From Carboxylicivirga sp. M1479 (lineage in GTDB: Bacteria > Bacteroidota > Bacteroidia > Bacteroidales > Marinilabiliaceae), in the NCBI RefSeq assembly GCF_007097485.1, contig NZ_VKDE01000020.1, positions 62,001 through 126,000 of the forward strand: a stretch of DNA of 64,000 nucleotides, read 5' to 3'. A model generated the notes under the pieces. It was given only the letters and a program-made list of their open reading frames with translations, was not told the origin of the DNA and made no database searches. The stretch's first letter is position 1. Every line of letters starts with the position of its first letter. The position numbers and the translations under genes were made by a program. Below are positions 36,355 through 46,189 of the stretch, in pieces.

Positions 36355-37443
36355 CTATAATTTAAGACGTTTGATGGCTTTGTTTTTCTTATTCCGATTT
36401 CGTTCGGAACAAGGAATAGAACCTTTGGACCTATCTTTACAAATTCGATATTTTAGAATCAATTGGTAAGAACTTCCATAATCTACCTGAGCACTGGTTA
36501 ATCCAAGTTGATACTCCAATCCTACCATAAAATTATTAATTTGAACGCCGCCTGTTGTTCCCAGACCTAGACTTTTACCAAAGTTATGATCCATTGTACG
36601 TCGATAGCTTAAGACACCCCAAAATGAGAGATTTGGATCGGGTGTTGGAAAAAATAATTTTGTACTCAAATCCAACTTACTATCTACTAGCATATTTCTT
36701 CGATACATAATAAAAGGCTCAATGTATATATCCCGATCAGAAATTTTATACGATGTTCCTCCATGAATATGAATATCAGATGTTAATGCAGGTTCTTCGT
36801 CATGGGTGTACATGGGATTATTCTGCGGCAATAAATTGGTAACCGAAAATCCCAGGTAATAATCGTTGTACTTAAATAAAATACCTGCATTGGAATTAAA
36901 ACCCCAGCCACTTTCTTTCGCCCCTGAAAAAACAGGATCGAGAATTGCCCCGTCTGTCAATTGGGTTTGATCAATAGAACTTTGCTCAGCGTTAATTGAC
37001 ATACCAAAAGTCATGGAAGCTGTACGCTTTCTCTTACGTGAAAACATCACTTCATAGGACAAGGATGTTTGAAAGCCCATCTCTGAATAATAACCATTCC
37101 GATCATTGTAAAAGTAAGTTCCCAAACCTAAACCCTTAGTCAGTGGCCCCTGATAACTTAATACCTGAGTTGTGGGCGATTCATCAACCCCAAACCATTG
37201 CTTTTGATAATAGGCACTAAACTCATAACAGCCTTTATAAAAGCCCGCACCAGCAGGGTTCATCAAATACATATCATAAAGATACTGGTTGGTTATATAA
37301 TACTTTTGAGCCATTGTCAATGAAGACAAGCTCACGAAAAACAACACCATCAACATTCTACAAAAGTGCATATTGTGAGGTTTATCACTCTGTGCCTTCT
37401 GACCAACTCCAAGCATCTGATATTTTGCTATTTCCTGTACCAT
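36355..37443 (-). CDS. PorP/SprF-family outer-membrane protein
   Basis: A PorP/SprF paralogue (YLYDMYLMNPAGAGFYKGCY, QKQWFGVDESPTTQVLSYQG, GLGLGTYFYNDRNGYYSEMG). The frame begins at 37443, but the signal peptide (MLMVLFFVSLSSLTMAQ) starts around residues 25-30. The true start may be the ATG at 37371 or 37356. The C-terminus carries a basic stretch (RNRNKKNKAIKRLKL) after the last strand, as in the sister gene downstream. It follows the 1507-residue cargo gene by seven bases. Likely secretion or anchoring partner of that cargo. Confidence 0.9.
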   Translation of the reverse strand: MVQEIAKYQMLGVGQKAQSDKPHNMHFCRMLMVLFFVSLSSLTMAQKYYITNQYLYDMYLMNPAGAGFYKGCYEFSAYYQKQWFGVDESPTTQVLSYQGPLTKGLGLGTYFYNDRNGYYSEMGFQTSLSYEVMFSRKRKRTASMTFGMSINAEQSSIDQTQLTDGAILDPVFSGAKESGWGFNSNAGILFKYNDYYLGFSVTNLLPQNNPMYTHDEEPALTSDIHIHGGTSYKISDRDIYIEPFIMYRRNMLVDSKLDLSTKLFFPTPDPNLSFWGVLSYRRTMDHNFGKSLGLGTTGGVQINNFMVGLEYQLGLTSAQVDYGSSYQLILKYRICKDRSKGSIPCSERNRNKKNKAIKRLKL

Positions 37444-37450
37444 TTGCCTT

Positions 37451-40400
37451 CTATCTCTTAAGAGTTATATGCCCCTTTAGTATCTTCTCCAAAGGAATAA
37501 CCTCAACTATAAACCAGTAGGCATCTGAGGGAACTGGCCTACCCAAATATTCTCCATTCCATCCGGGCTCAGAAGCCTTGTATTCAATAATAAGCTTACC
37601 AAAACGATCATAAATCTTTATAATTGAGTCAGGAAATTTATCCAATCCATCAATTTCCCACCTATCATTAAATCCATCATTATTTGGTGTAACGAAATTG
37701 GGGATATCAATATCAACTATTGAATTTAAGAAAACGGTATCGGTTGCCATGCAGTAATTGGCATCTTGAACCTGCAGAATATATGTTCCATTCTCGAGCT
37801 GCTTAAACACATTCTCCTCTTGCCACTCATCATTAAGCGCATATTCGTAGGGCTCAGTTCCGCCTTCGGCCAAAATACCTATCTGCCCATAAATAAGGGT
37901 ATCTAATTGGGCAATTACAGGTGTCTCATTAAAAACGACTGTTGTCGTATCACTTAACCAGAAACATCCATCGAGTACACTAACCGAGTATATACCAGGC
38001 TGACGCACAGTAAACGTAGGCATTCTACTTCCATCAAACCATCTATAATCGAAGTAATCATAACCTGCCTCAAGCAACAAAGAATCATTTGAACAAACAG
38101 AAGTGTCGGGACATAATTCATAGTCAGGAGCAGGTAAAGCATGCACCATTTTGGTATCAAAACCCATACAGCCATGTTCATCAACCACTGTAACAACATT
38201 TACAGTATCTGAAAAACTAGCATGAGTACTCTGTCCAATTTCATTGTTATGCCATTTATAAGAGGCAAAGCCAGGCGTAGCAACAAGTTCAATCATATCC
38301 ACTGGACAGATTGCAGTATCGGCTCCAATACTTACTTCAGGTACCGGGTGCCAATTCACATGAGCAGTAGCGGTACCAACACAACCTTTATCTGTTTCGG
38401 CAAGTAATTGATAAGTTCCTTTCTTGACAGAAATCATTGGTGTTACTGCACCATTTGACCAACGATAATTACTTAAGCCAGCAGGAGCAACTAAAGTACC
38501 CAGATCTCCTGAACACTCCGATACATCAGCTACTGTAAAATGAGGAATTGGATTAACATCAATTTGAACGATATCTTCTGCAGTACAACCGTCATTGTTA
38601 GTTACTTCCACCCGATAGGCATTATCGGCAGTTACAACAATTGAGGTTCCATTAAGGCTATTATCCCCATTCCATTTATAAGAGGCATAGCTAGGGTCGG
38701 TTTTCAAAACGATTGAATCTCCTTCGCACATCTCTCTATCGGGACCTAGATCTACTGTTGGTATCGGTAAATTCTTAAGCACTAAAGTATCTTCACTATT
38801 ACATCCGTTAACATCTGTAAGCACCAATCGATAAGAACCCGCAGCACTTGTGGAGTAGTCAGCATTCGCTAACAAATGTACATCTCCCATGGCATTAATC
38901 TGATACCAATCATACGATTGAGCATCTACAATTGGATTACTTAATACGAGCTCAACATTTTCACAAGTTTCAACTGGTCCAGGGAGAGCAATATCCGTTT
39001 TAGCAAAAGCACCTACAGTTGCTTCGTCAGTGGCCTTACATCCATATTCATCATAGGCAGTTACATTAAACAAGCCAGCTCCTTGTATTTCCAATTGAGC
39101 AGTATTCCAATCATTAAAACGACGTTGACCATCGTTCCATACTAGATATTCAAAATCTCCATCAGCTGCTGTAAAGTTATTCACTGAAATAACTCCTGTT
39201 TGTTCCGGACAAATATTGGCTGGAGCAGATAGCTCAATTGAGGGATTAGCATGTTCTGTTACGGTAATCTCATTGGCCTTTGTACAACCACCAATACTGG
39301 CTTCTACACGATAAAGACCAGACTTACTAACCTCAATTTCTGCGCCTATCAAACTTGCATCTTCAACACCATCAACGGTCCATGTATAACTGGTATATCC
39401 GCTTGTAACAGACAAAGTAACTTCTTCATTGGCACATAAGTTCTCACTCAGCCCTAGTTGTGGATCAGGCGCATCGACAAAATTCACTTCTACATCGTCA
39501 GCTACTGCACAGCCCTCAACATCAATTGCAGACACATAATAACGCCCATTATCGTTGGCGGAAGCTGGATTTATCTCGTAAGCATGCTCGGGCGTAGGAG
39601 TAGGTAAGGTAATGATTGCTCCTACACCATCTTTTTGAAATCGCCACTCATAATTAGAGTAATTAGCTCCCTGATCAATTGTTAAGGTTATACCTGCGCA
39701 TTCCTCTCTATCTGGCCCTAAATCAAAAGGAGCTGGTGGCAAAAAGTCAAAATTAAAATCATCTCGCGCCATGCAACCATATTGATTGCTTATTTCGAGC
39801 CAATAATCACCGGCCAAATTAATATCGATACTTTCACTCGTTGAATTATTTGACCATAGGTAAGTATGTCCATTACCAACCAACGGTGCCGAAACATTAG
39901 TTAATGCTGCAACACAGCCCAGTTGATCTGCGATATCAAAGCTTGGGATTTCATTAACTGTTACATTGAAATCCTGACTCACTGGACAACCCTGAGCTCC
40001 CCAAACAGTTAAAGAATAAAGACCAGAACCACTTGGTGTTATAAAGTTTTGCATTGGATCTGTATTTAAAACGAGACCATTAAAGGACCATTCAAATCTT
40101 TCAATACCGTTTTGATCAGCAATTATTTTCTCTCCAAAACAAAGTTCTGTTTTATCGAGTACAATAATTGGTAAGGGATGAGTCGATATCTGCTTCCTAT
40201 CGGTATTAGAACAATTAAGTTCATCAGTTATTGTCAACCAAACATCTTTAACTTCTCCTTCATTCAGCATCACTGATGTTGCGTTCGTATTTGTTCCATC
40301 AGACCACTCGTAGGCACCAAGGTCGTGTGCCACTTCCAGGTCAACACTCTCATTGGGACAAACAACTGTATCAGGCCCCAAATCAAATTCTGGCAATAGA

Positions 40401-41974
40401 AATTCTACATAGAGACTATCTGTTTGAATACAACCGCCGAAATTAACCTCGGCACTAACCCAGTAATTTCCAGTTTCCGACACTGCAAATGTTGCATCCG
40501 TAGACTGAACAACATCGCCAGTATGCTCAGAAAACCAATTGTAGGATTTCATGGGCTTGGCAGTTCGTAATATTATCTGATTACCCTGACATTCCTGCGA
40601 TGGTCCTTCAAGGCGCAGCTGACCGTATGACGAAAAATAACCATAACTCGTACTACCCTGATTTTCGTCTAAAATACTCATATGAAAAAGACCACTTGTA
40701 TTTTCGATCGTATGAGGTGAACCTGTGGTAATATCTAACTGAATAACGCCACTATACCATATCTCATCAGGATCACCTGTATCGGTCCCTTCAACTTTTT
40801 CCCAAGTTACGCCATCTAAATCATTTCTAATATTCCCATTCTGATCCCGAAATACAAACGAGTTTAGGTTTTTACCTTGAGCCAATAATTGAATCCAGAA
40901 CTCTAAAGTAAATGTTCGCACAAAGCTCACCGTGTTAGATCCAGTACAACTCACACTTGGCAATAATGCACTTCCCATTTCATTACCACTCCGATTCCAT
41001 AAACTGGCCAATTGATAAGCATAAATTGGTTTGTCAGCTTCAATATACAAAGCGTTTCCTTCGATATCTAAATCTAGCTGTTCTCCTCTATCTATTGTTT
41101 TGGTAACCTTACGCGAATTGTAAATTACTGTTATGTATGTATCATCTTGTGTAGCTAACACATATACTTTATTAACGGTACGGTTATCGGGACTTGTCTT
41201 TACAGCAATGTATTCAGTTCCAATAACTGATGTTGGTATGAGCTGATCTCCAATTAAGTCATAAGGACCATATCCAGGCCCTTGCCAAATACTATCGTCA
41301 CTAATTGTTATTGCGATGTCTTTATCGGAAGAAATATATGTACCAGCCAACGAAGAACCTGGTGACGAATCATTTGGGTTTTCTACACAAAAACTCTGCC
41401 CTCGGTTGAGTGTTATCGTAAATGGAACATTTGCTTCATGCCCAACAATAGGGGCAGTAGGAGTAATTACAATGATTGTATTATCCTCCGTAGCTACAAT
41501 GTCAACTTTCTCATCTGCAATAACACCATGTGGTCTATTTTGAAAGGTATTTTGAGAAGGCACAAAAAACTCTTTCCCAAGCCCATTAGCACCTTTCAGT
41601 GTAAATTTGTCGGGGTTAACACCGTTTGCTACTTCGTAATAAACGCTTACATCAGCATCTGAAGTAATTAAAATTCCTTTATTATTGATGCTATTTGAAG
41701 GGTGGTTTTCAACCACATTTTTATCAAGGTCTATTCTTTCTTGAGTATTGGCGGATACATTAAGGGCTTTTATCACTCGTCCGCCATCAGCAGGCATGCT
41801 AATCACAACATTAGCATCGGTAGCTAACGCAGTTACTCTAAAAACAATTGGATCATCTCCATGGTCAACAGTCACATCTGGAGCTACAAACCAAAACTCC
41901 CTATCAACCTGAGCAAGAACACTAGTACTAAAGACATATAAAAAAATACAGAAAACAAATAAGCACTTCCGCAT
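37451..41974 (-). CDS. Giant secreted protein: IgGFc-binding-like N-terminus, Ig-like repeats, type B T9SS sorting domain
   Basis: A 1507-residue surface protein. The signal peptide ends SVLAQ. Residues about 22-440 resemble the IgGFc-binding N-terminal domain of bacterial and metazoan mucin-like proteins (REFWFVAPDVTVDHGDDPIV, TYISSDKDIAITISDDSIW). About ten Ig/PKD-like units follow, marked by LGPD-x-x-C starts and Y-x-W cores (FDLGPDTVVCPNESVDLEVA, YEWSDGT). The sorting domain is FVTPNNDGFNDRWEIDG to GHITLKR. First gene of a four-gene minus-strand run with two cargo/PorP pairs. The paired Cys per unit suggest disulfide-stabilised folds. Confidence 0.9.
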   Translation of the reverse strand: MRKCLFVFCIFLYVFSTSVLAQVDREFWFVAPDVTVDHGDDPIVFRVTALATDANVVISMPADGGRVIKALNVSANTQERIDLDKNVVENHPSNSINNKGILITSDADVSVYYEVANGVNPDKFTLKGANGLGKEFFVPSQNTFQNRPHGVIADEKVDIVATEDNTIIVITPTAPIVGHEANVPFTITLNRGQSFCVENPNDSSPGSSLAGTYISSDKDIAITISDDSIWQGPGYGPYDLIGDQLIPTSVIGTEYIAVKTSPDNRTVNKVYVLATQDDTYITVIYNSRKVTKTIDRGEQLDLDIEGNALYIEADKPIYAYQLASLWNRSGNEMGSALLPSVSCTGSNTVSFVRTFTLEFWIQLLAQGKNLNSFVFRDQNGNIRNDLDGVTWEKVEGTDTGDPDEIWYSGVIQLDITTGSPHTIENTSGLFHMSILDENQGSTSYGYFSSYGQLRLEGPSQECQGNQIILRTAKPMKSYNWFSEHTGDVVQSTDATFAVSETGNYWVSAEVNFGGCIQTDSLYVEFLLPEFDLGPDTVVCPNESVDLEVAHDLGAYEWSDGTNTNATSVMLNEGEVKDVWLTITDELNCSNTDRKQISTHPLPIIVLDKTELCFGEKIIADQNGIERFEWSFNGLVLNTDPMQNFITPSGSGLYSLTVWGAQGCPVSQDFNVTVNEIPSFDIADQLGCVAALTNVSAPLVGNGHTYLWSNNSTSESIDINLAGDYWLEISNQYGCMARDDFNFDFLPPAPFDLGPDREECAGITLTIDQGANYSNYEWRFQKDGVGAIITLPTPTPEHAYEINPASANDNGRYYVSAIDVEGCAVADDVEVNFVDAPDPQLGLSENLCANEEVTLSVTSGYTSYTWTVDGVEDASLIGAEIEVSKSGLYRVEASIGGCTKANEITVTEHANPSIELSAPANICPEQTGVISVNNFTAADGDFEYLVWNDGQRRFNDWNTAQLEIQGAGLFNVTAYDEYGCKATDEATVGAFAKTDIALPGPVETCENVELVLSNPIVDAQSYDWYQINAMGDVHLLANADYSTSAAGSYRLVLTDVNGCNSEDTLVLKNLPIPTVDLGPDREMCEGDSIVLKTDPSYASYKWNGDNSLNGTSIVVTADNAYRVEVTNNDGCTAEDIVQIDVNPIPHFTVADVSECSGDLGTLVAPAGLSNYRWSNGAVTPMISVKKGTYQLLAETDKGCVGTATAHVNWHPVPEVSIGADTAICPVDMIELVATPGFASYKWHNNEIGQSTHASFSDTVNVVTVVDEHGCMGFDTKMVHALPAPDYELCPDTSVCSNDSLLLEAGYDYFDYRWFDGSRMPTFTVRQPGIYSVSVLDGCFWLSDTTTVVFNETPVIAQLDTLIYGQIGILAEGGTEPYEYALNDEWQEENVFKQLENGTYILQVQDANYCMATDTVFLNSIVDIDIPNFVTPNNDGFNDRWEIDGLDKFPDSIIKIYDRFGKLIIEYKASEPGWNGEYLGRPVPSDAYWFIVEVIPLEKILKGHITLKR

Positions 41975-42790
41975 AGTATCAATATTAGATAATACATAAT
42001 GAAAGCGTGTAGCTAAACTATTACACGCATAACAAAACTAAAAGCAATAAACATTACCTTAACACCACCCCAATATCATCCTTGCTTATTTTGTAATAAA
42101 TAGTTTCGAGCGAAACCAAAGATTTTTTACCGTCCAATCCCTTACATTAAGCTTATAGATTATTACTGCCAAAACTACAATAAGGTTTCGAAATTATAGC
42201 ATTATTTAACTAAATTATTATTTAAAAACTGCTCACAACTAACTATCACCCACTTATGAAGATTAAGAAATCAATTTATTTATAACTATTAAAAATTAGC
42301 ATCCTCATTTTAAATAGTTGCAAAATTGACTATGTTTGCTCGTGTGATAATAACAATGAACTATACCATTATACATTACAACACACTCAACAAGTCTGGC
42401 AAAGGGCTTTACGAGTGCTGGATCAATTGATTCAACCTCCCAATCAATACTATCTCATCTGATTGGACACTATTCCTAATTGTAGCTTTCAGCTACAATC
42501 ACAATTTAATTTCATAGATAATTGAATTACGGCAAAAACATAGGCTCGAATCATGCTTGCCTAAGTTGGCGAACAACTTAACAATACGAAGTGCTTGTAT
42601 TAATTGTCTATTAAGCTCATAATAGAATAAAGCTAAACCAGTTAAGCAACAAAACTTTACACGCTCATTATATGAATTATGATATTGCAATCTACAAAAG
42701 CAAACCGCAGCTGTTAGCTTTATAGTATATCATACTCAATAAATAGCTTTCCAAAAAAGTTAGTAATGAGTATTATAAAAAAGAAAAAAA
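41975..42790. other. Long AT-rich intergenic region
   Basis: 816 bases between divergent genes. It holds a perfect 9-base inverted repeat with a 3-base loop (42479-42499) and a gtttcgagcgaaac palindrome near 42101. A 63-codon minus-strand frame at 42499-42690 has no signature and looks spurious. No RNA gene recognised. Confidence 0.5.
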
Positions 42791-44080
42791 ATGAACAATA
42801 TACTATTTAATATGAGACACTTGTTACATTTCATCGGGTGCCTTTTAACGCTTCAAGCGTGCACAAAAACGATCAATACTCCAGAACAACTATTTGCCAC
42901 TATAGAAAATATGGAAATAGAGGAAATCCAAGCAGACTCAGCCCTTTTCAACAAAGCGTGGCTAATAAGGTTTGAGCAACCACTTGACCATAACAATCCA
43001 AACAAAGGTAGTTTTAAACAACGAATATGGGTTTCTCACAAGAACATAAATGCTCCCATGGTTATGGTGACCGAAGGCTATTCAGCCAACAGAAATTACA
43101 CCAGTGAATTGGCCAAGTTAGTTGAGTCAAATCAAATTATTGTGGAGCACCGATATTTTTCAGACTCACAACCCGACACATTAGACTGGACTTATTTAAC
43201 GGTGGAACAGGCTGCGAATGACCATCACCGAATTATACAATTCTTTAAGCAGCTATATACTTCTAAGTGGGCAACAACAGGCGTTAGCAAAGGAGGACAG
43301 ACGGCAATTTTCCACCGAGCTTTATTCCCAAATGATGTTGATTTGAGTGTACCATACGTAGCACCTGTTAACTTAGCAAGAGAAGACCAACGGATTTTCG
43401 ATTTTTTTAATTCGGTAGGTACATCTGAAGAAAGGCAAGTAATCACTAATTTCCAAAAGGTCATCCTGGAGAAGCGTGATGAAATTATGCCATTATTCAT
43501 CGATTATGCTGAGCGCAAGAACTTAACATTTAGAATGGGTTATGAAAAAGCGTTTGAATTGGTTGTACTAGAATACCCATTCTCATTCTGGCAATGGGGA
43601 AGTAAGATGGAGAGCATTCCATCACTTGATGCTCCTTTAGAAGTATTATTTGATCACCTTAGTAAAGGAAGCGACATCGCTTATGTATCTGATCAAAGTT
43701 GGGAAGATATTAAACCTTTTTTCTATCAAGCCTACAAGGAACTTGGTTATTATGCTTATGTACCAGGAGCACTGAAACCACTTTTAAAAGGCTTTTCGCA
43801 AGACACCATTAGCAGTAGCATGTTTGCACCCGGAGGTGATACGCTTAAATTTATTCCAACTATGCATACACTCATGACTAAACTTCAACTTCACGATCCG
43901 CAAATTATAGCAATTATTGGTGAGAATGATCCGTGGGGAGCTACCTCAATTAATGACAAAGGATTGGAAAATACTTTAAGAGCCGTTGCGCCAGGCAGCT
44001 CCCATCTAACAAGAATAAACAACTTGCCTGATCCTCTTAAAAACGAAGTTATCCTGAAACTCAAAGAAACATTAAACTAA
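42791..44080 (+). CDS. S37/PS-10-type serine aminopeptidase lipoprotein
   Basis: A lipoprotein signal with Cys24 (CLLTLQAC); Met8 is an alternative start. The alpha/beta-hydrolase core has VEHRYFSDS, the nucleophile elbow TTGVSKGGQTA (Ser166), an acid in IIGENDPWGAT and the His in SSHLTRI. This is the layout of peptidase family S37 (Streptomyces PS-10 prolyl tripeptidyl aminopeptidase) and related S28 enzymes. It should release short Pro-containing peptides at the cell envelope for nutrition. Monocistronic, with a strong terminator. The later M49 dipeptidyl peptidase lipoprotein in the window may act in the same peptide-use process. Confidence 0.86.
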   Translation: MNNILFNMRHLLHFIGCLLTLQACTKTINTPEQLFATIENMEIEEIQADSALFNKAWLIRFEQPLDHNNPNKGSFKQRIWVSHKNINAPMVMVTEGYSANRNYTSELAKLVESNQIIVEHRYFSDSQPDTLDWTYLTVEQAANDHHRIIQFFKQLYTSKWATTGVSKGGQTAIFHRALFPNDVDLSVPYVAPVNLAREDQRIFDFFNSVGTSEERQVITNFQKVILEKRDEIMPLFIDYAERKNLTFRMGYEKAFELVVLEYPFSFWQWGSKMESIPSLDAPLEVLFDHLSKGSDIAYVSDQSWEDIKPFFYQAYKELGYYAYVPGALKPLLKGFSQDTISSSMFAPGGDTLKFIPTMHTLMTKLQLHDPQIIAIIGENDPWGATSINDKGLENTLRAVAPGSSHLTRINNLPDPLKNEVILKLKETLN

Positions 44081-44086
44081 AAAATA

Positions 44087-44113
44087 AAAGGCTTCCAGAA
44101 CGGAAGCCTTTTT
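44087..44113 (+). terminator. Intrinsic terminator
   Basis: Ten-base arms aaaggcttcc/ggaagccttt around agaac (44087-44111), T-rich 3' side. Lies between convergent genes and is A-rich upstream, so it may serve both. Confidence 0.82.
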
Positions 44114-44162
44114 ATTACTACGTGGTTTCTAAAATTGGGTTAGGTAGTAATGGATATCTTAA

Positions 44163-44528
44163 TTATTTCTTTGTTGACATTAAATATTTTGTTAACAAAT
44201 CAACTGTTGCTTTGCCATTGCCAATAAACATTTTATCGTCAATTAAAAATACTGGCCTTTTCAAAAAAGTATATTCTTCAAGTAGTAGCTTTCGATAATC
44301 AAGTTCCGACAACGATTTCTCTTTCAAACCCTGTAGTCGATACTTCTGAGATTGCTTGTTGAAAATTAATTCGTAACCACCAGCTTTCTTTGCTAATTCA
44401 TCAATTTCAGCTTCACTAGGAGCATTAACTTTTATATCAATAATCTCAAACTCTCCGAACTCCTTAACCTGTTTCATAATTCGCTTGCACGTACTACAGG
44501 TCTTCAACAGATACACTTTTCCTCTCAA
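44163..44528 (-). CDS. ArsC/Spx-family thioredoxin-fold protein
   Basis: A 121-residue thioredoxin-fold protein with a CSTC pair at Cys11 and Cys14 followed by Lys-Arg, a region FEIIDIKVNAPSEAEIDELA, and the late motif FLKRPVFLIDDKMFIGNG. This is the arsenate reductase/Spx superfamily. True glutaredoxin-coupled ArsC has a lone Cys, while Spx and YffB-like proteins have CxxC or related variants. The redox-sensing or reductase role is therefore undecided. No ars genes are nearby. A TATCTTTG box on the minus strand (44558-44565) sits 29 bases upstream of the start. Confidence 0.85.
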   Translation of the reverse strand: MRGKVYLLKTCSTCKRIMKQVKEFGEFEIIDIKVNAPSEAEIDELAKKAGGYELIFNKQSQKYRLQGLKEKSLSELDYRKLLLEEYTFLKRPVFLIDDKMFIGNGKATVDLLTKYLMSTKK

Positions 44529-44557
44529 TACACTAGGGTTTAGCAGTTTTGCAGTAT

Positions 44558-44565
44558 CAAAGATA
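44558..44565 (-). promoter_or_regulatory. -7 promoter box TATCTTTG
   Basis: TAnnTTTG match on the minus strand upstream of the ArsC/Spx-like gene. Confidence 0.5.
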
Positions 44566-44667
44566 ACAAAGGCTTATAAAACAGCTATGTAAATACTCGT
44601 CAAACAAGATGTTTTTTGGTAAACATCATTCTTTTGTAGATGAACAACCACTTTTTATTGATGGCAC

Positions 44668-44701
44668 AAAAAAAAGTTCATTGGCTACACCAATGAACTT
44701 T
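44668..44701 (-). terminator. Intrinsic terminator of small barrel gene
   Basis: Twelve-base perfect arms (44673-44684 and 44690-44701) with a T run on the minus strand. Confidence 0.85.
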
Positions 44702-44725
44702 CAAATAATATTTTTATAAAATATA

Positions 44726-45184
44726 CTATTTACTAGCTGATCCAAATACCCAACGCACGTTCAGACCAAAAGAATCTGCACCAAACCTTGTGTCATCAAT
44801 AATCCAAAACGTCGGACGCCAATCGGCACCTAAAGCAATTGGCACGCCAGCAAATCGGTATTCAATTCCTAATTCTCCTGAAACACCTAACCAAAAGTTA
44901 TCTCCAATAGTCATTGATGGTCCAACACCCGCATACCAGTGGAAGGTCGATTTTTCAACCTGTAATGGGCGGTATAGAAAATCCCAAAGTGCATCAATAC
45001 CTACTGCACTATCAAAGAAACCAACATCGGCATGAACACGACTAAACTGCCCCAATGAAAAGATACCATCAATAGCGGCACCACCACCACCATTAACACC
45101 ACCAAATCGAATACCTACTTCTTGTGCATTTGAACTCAATGCCACACCTGCAACTAATGCAAGAGTAAAAAACAACTTTCTCAT
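44726..45184 (-). CDS. Small outer-membrane beta-barrel protein
   Basis: A 152-residue protein with a signal peptide (LALVAGVALSSNAQ) and eight likely beta strands of alternating aromatic and Gly residues (GVGPSMTIGDNFWLGVSGEL, GIEYRFAGVPIALGADWRPT, FGLNVRWVFG). This is the size of an OmpX/OmpW-type 8-strand barrel. A glycine cluster (GGVNGGGGAA) sits in the first loop. The final residues after the last strand (GSASK) are short. Function unknown. Monocistronic with a clear terminator. Confidence 0.82.
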   Translation of the reverse strand: MRKLFFTLALVAGVALSSNAQEVGIRFGGVNGGGGAAIDGIFSLGQFSRVHADVGFFDSAVGIDALWDFLYRPLQVEKSTFHWYAGVGPSMTIGDNFWLGVSGELGIEYRFAGVPIALGADWRPTFWIIDDTRFGADSFGLNVRWVFGSASK

Positions 45185-45608
45185 AATTTAGTTTTTAAGT
45201 TATAAATTCTATTATTCAATTAAAATTATTACAGATCAAATGGTCAATAATGATCTGACTTAAATAATAACCAACAAAGATATTTATTGTTTAACTATTG
45301 TTGCAAATTATTCTCCAAACCAATTTACAATCTAATAACTACAAACTCAACAATAAATAATACAAACCATTATACATACGTTCTTAACACCATAGTAAAC
45401 TGCCGTTTATTGCTTATAAAACGATTCACATGCTCAAATTATATATTTCATTTGTGTATAATTTACCTTTATTTATAAGATGAAACTCGCCAAAACCATT
45501 CATGCTTCTATGTGGACATGTAGGCGAAGCAATTACCATGGCTCGTTTCGTATTAAGCAATAAATACTTACATTTGCAGAGCATTTTAATACATTAAATC
45601 ATAAGTAT
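45185..45608. other. AT-rich divergent intergenic region
   Basis: Contains a -7 box for the downstream gene (45569-45576). A 63-codon plus-strand frame at 45287-45478 is Asn/Tyr-rich with no signature and is judged non-coding. Confidence 0.5.
45569..45576 (+). promoter_or_regulatory. -7 promoter box TACATTTG
   Basis: TAnnTTTG match 32 bases before the ATG at 45609. Confidence 0.5.
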
Positions 45609-45887
45609 ATGGCAAGTGTAAGAGAATTAAAAAAAGACATCAACTTTTTAGCATCGGAGCTAATTACAGAGGCATACGTGAAACAACTGATAAAAGATGA
45701 TGTTAATAATGATAAGGTTGCAGAGGTAATGGTTAAAGCTATTGGTTTTAGAAATGACTTAGTAGCAAAAGCTAATCATCCTGATGGAAAAGACAACCCT
45801 AAAATGGTTAAAGCATTTTACAAAGGTTTAAGAAAAGACATGATGGAACAATTCCTAAACATTTCTAAAGAAACAAATGAGCTTTAA
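45609..45887 (+). CDS. Conserved small helical protein of unknown function
   Basis: A 92-residue, all-helical, lysine- and acid-rich cytosolic protein. The opening MASVRELKKDINFLASELI is, as I recall, widely conserved in Bacteroidota proteins of similar size. There is no signal peptide, membrane helix or Cys. No catalytic motif is visible. It has its own promoter box and terminator, so it is an independently expressed gene. I assign no function. Confidence 0.8.
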   Translation: MASVRELKKDINFLASELITEAYVKQLIKDDVNNDKVAEVMVKAIGFRNDLVAKANHPDGKDNPKMVKAFYKGLRKDMMEQFLNISKETNEL

Positions 45888-46189
45888 GCTTATTACCAAC
45901 AATACAGAAAGCTTCCTTTAAATCATAAAGGGAGCTTTTTTTATCCCTAATTGTAGGGATAGAAGAATCAACAGCGAAGTACAAACACCACCACCACCCA
46001 CACTAAACACCTAACAACAAGACTCTTTCAACACCATCACCCTCAAAAGCACGGACCTCTTTAAACTTCATTTTACCCATTATTAGGGATTACACACCTC
46101 TGTTTTTTTAAGCAATTTTGCATCGTAATTAATTGCAACACTCACAATCACTTTTGATGTTAAATAAAAACGGGAAAACAGATTATAAA
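45888..46189. other. Intergenic region upstream of porin
   Basis: Holds a terminator (45908-45942) and, directly after it, a perfect 8-base inverted repeat tatcccta/tagggata (45942-45961). The rest is low in complexity (CACCACCACC-rich near 45990). No further gene seen. Confidence 0.5.
45908..45942 (+). terminator. Intrinsic terminator
   Basis: Imperfect stem (aaagcttcctt with aagggagcttt) followed by seven T. Confidence 0.75.

Noticed and set aside
42499-42690. Minus-strand 63-codon frame in the long intergenic gap
   Set aside because: No signal, domain or promoter; composition looks like non-coding DNA.
44163-44528. Arsenate resistance determinant
   Set aside because: The fold matches ArsC/Spx, but a CxxC pair is present and no other ars genes adjoin, so arsenate reduction is not claimed.
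45287-45478. Plus-strand 63-codon frame before the small helical protein
   Set aside because: Asn/Tyr-rich low-complexity translation of AT-rich intergenic DNA.
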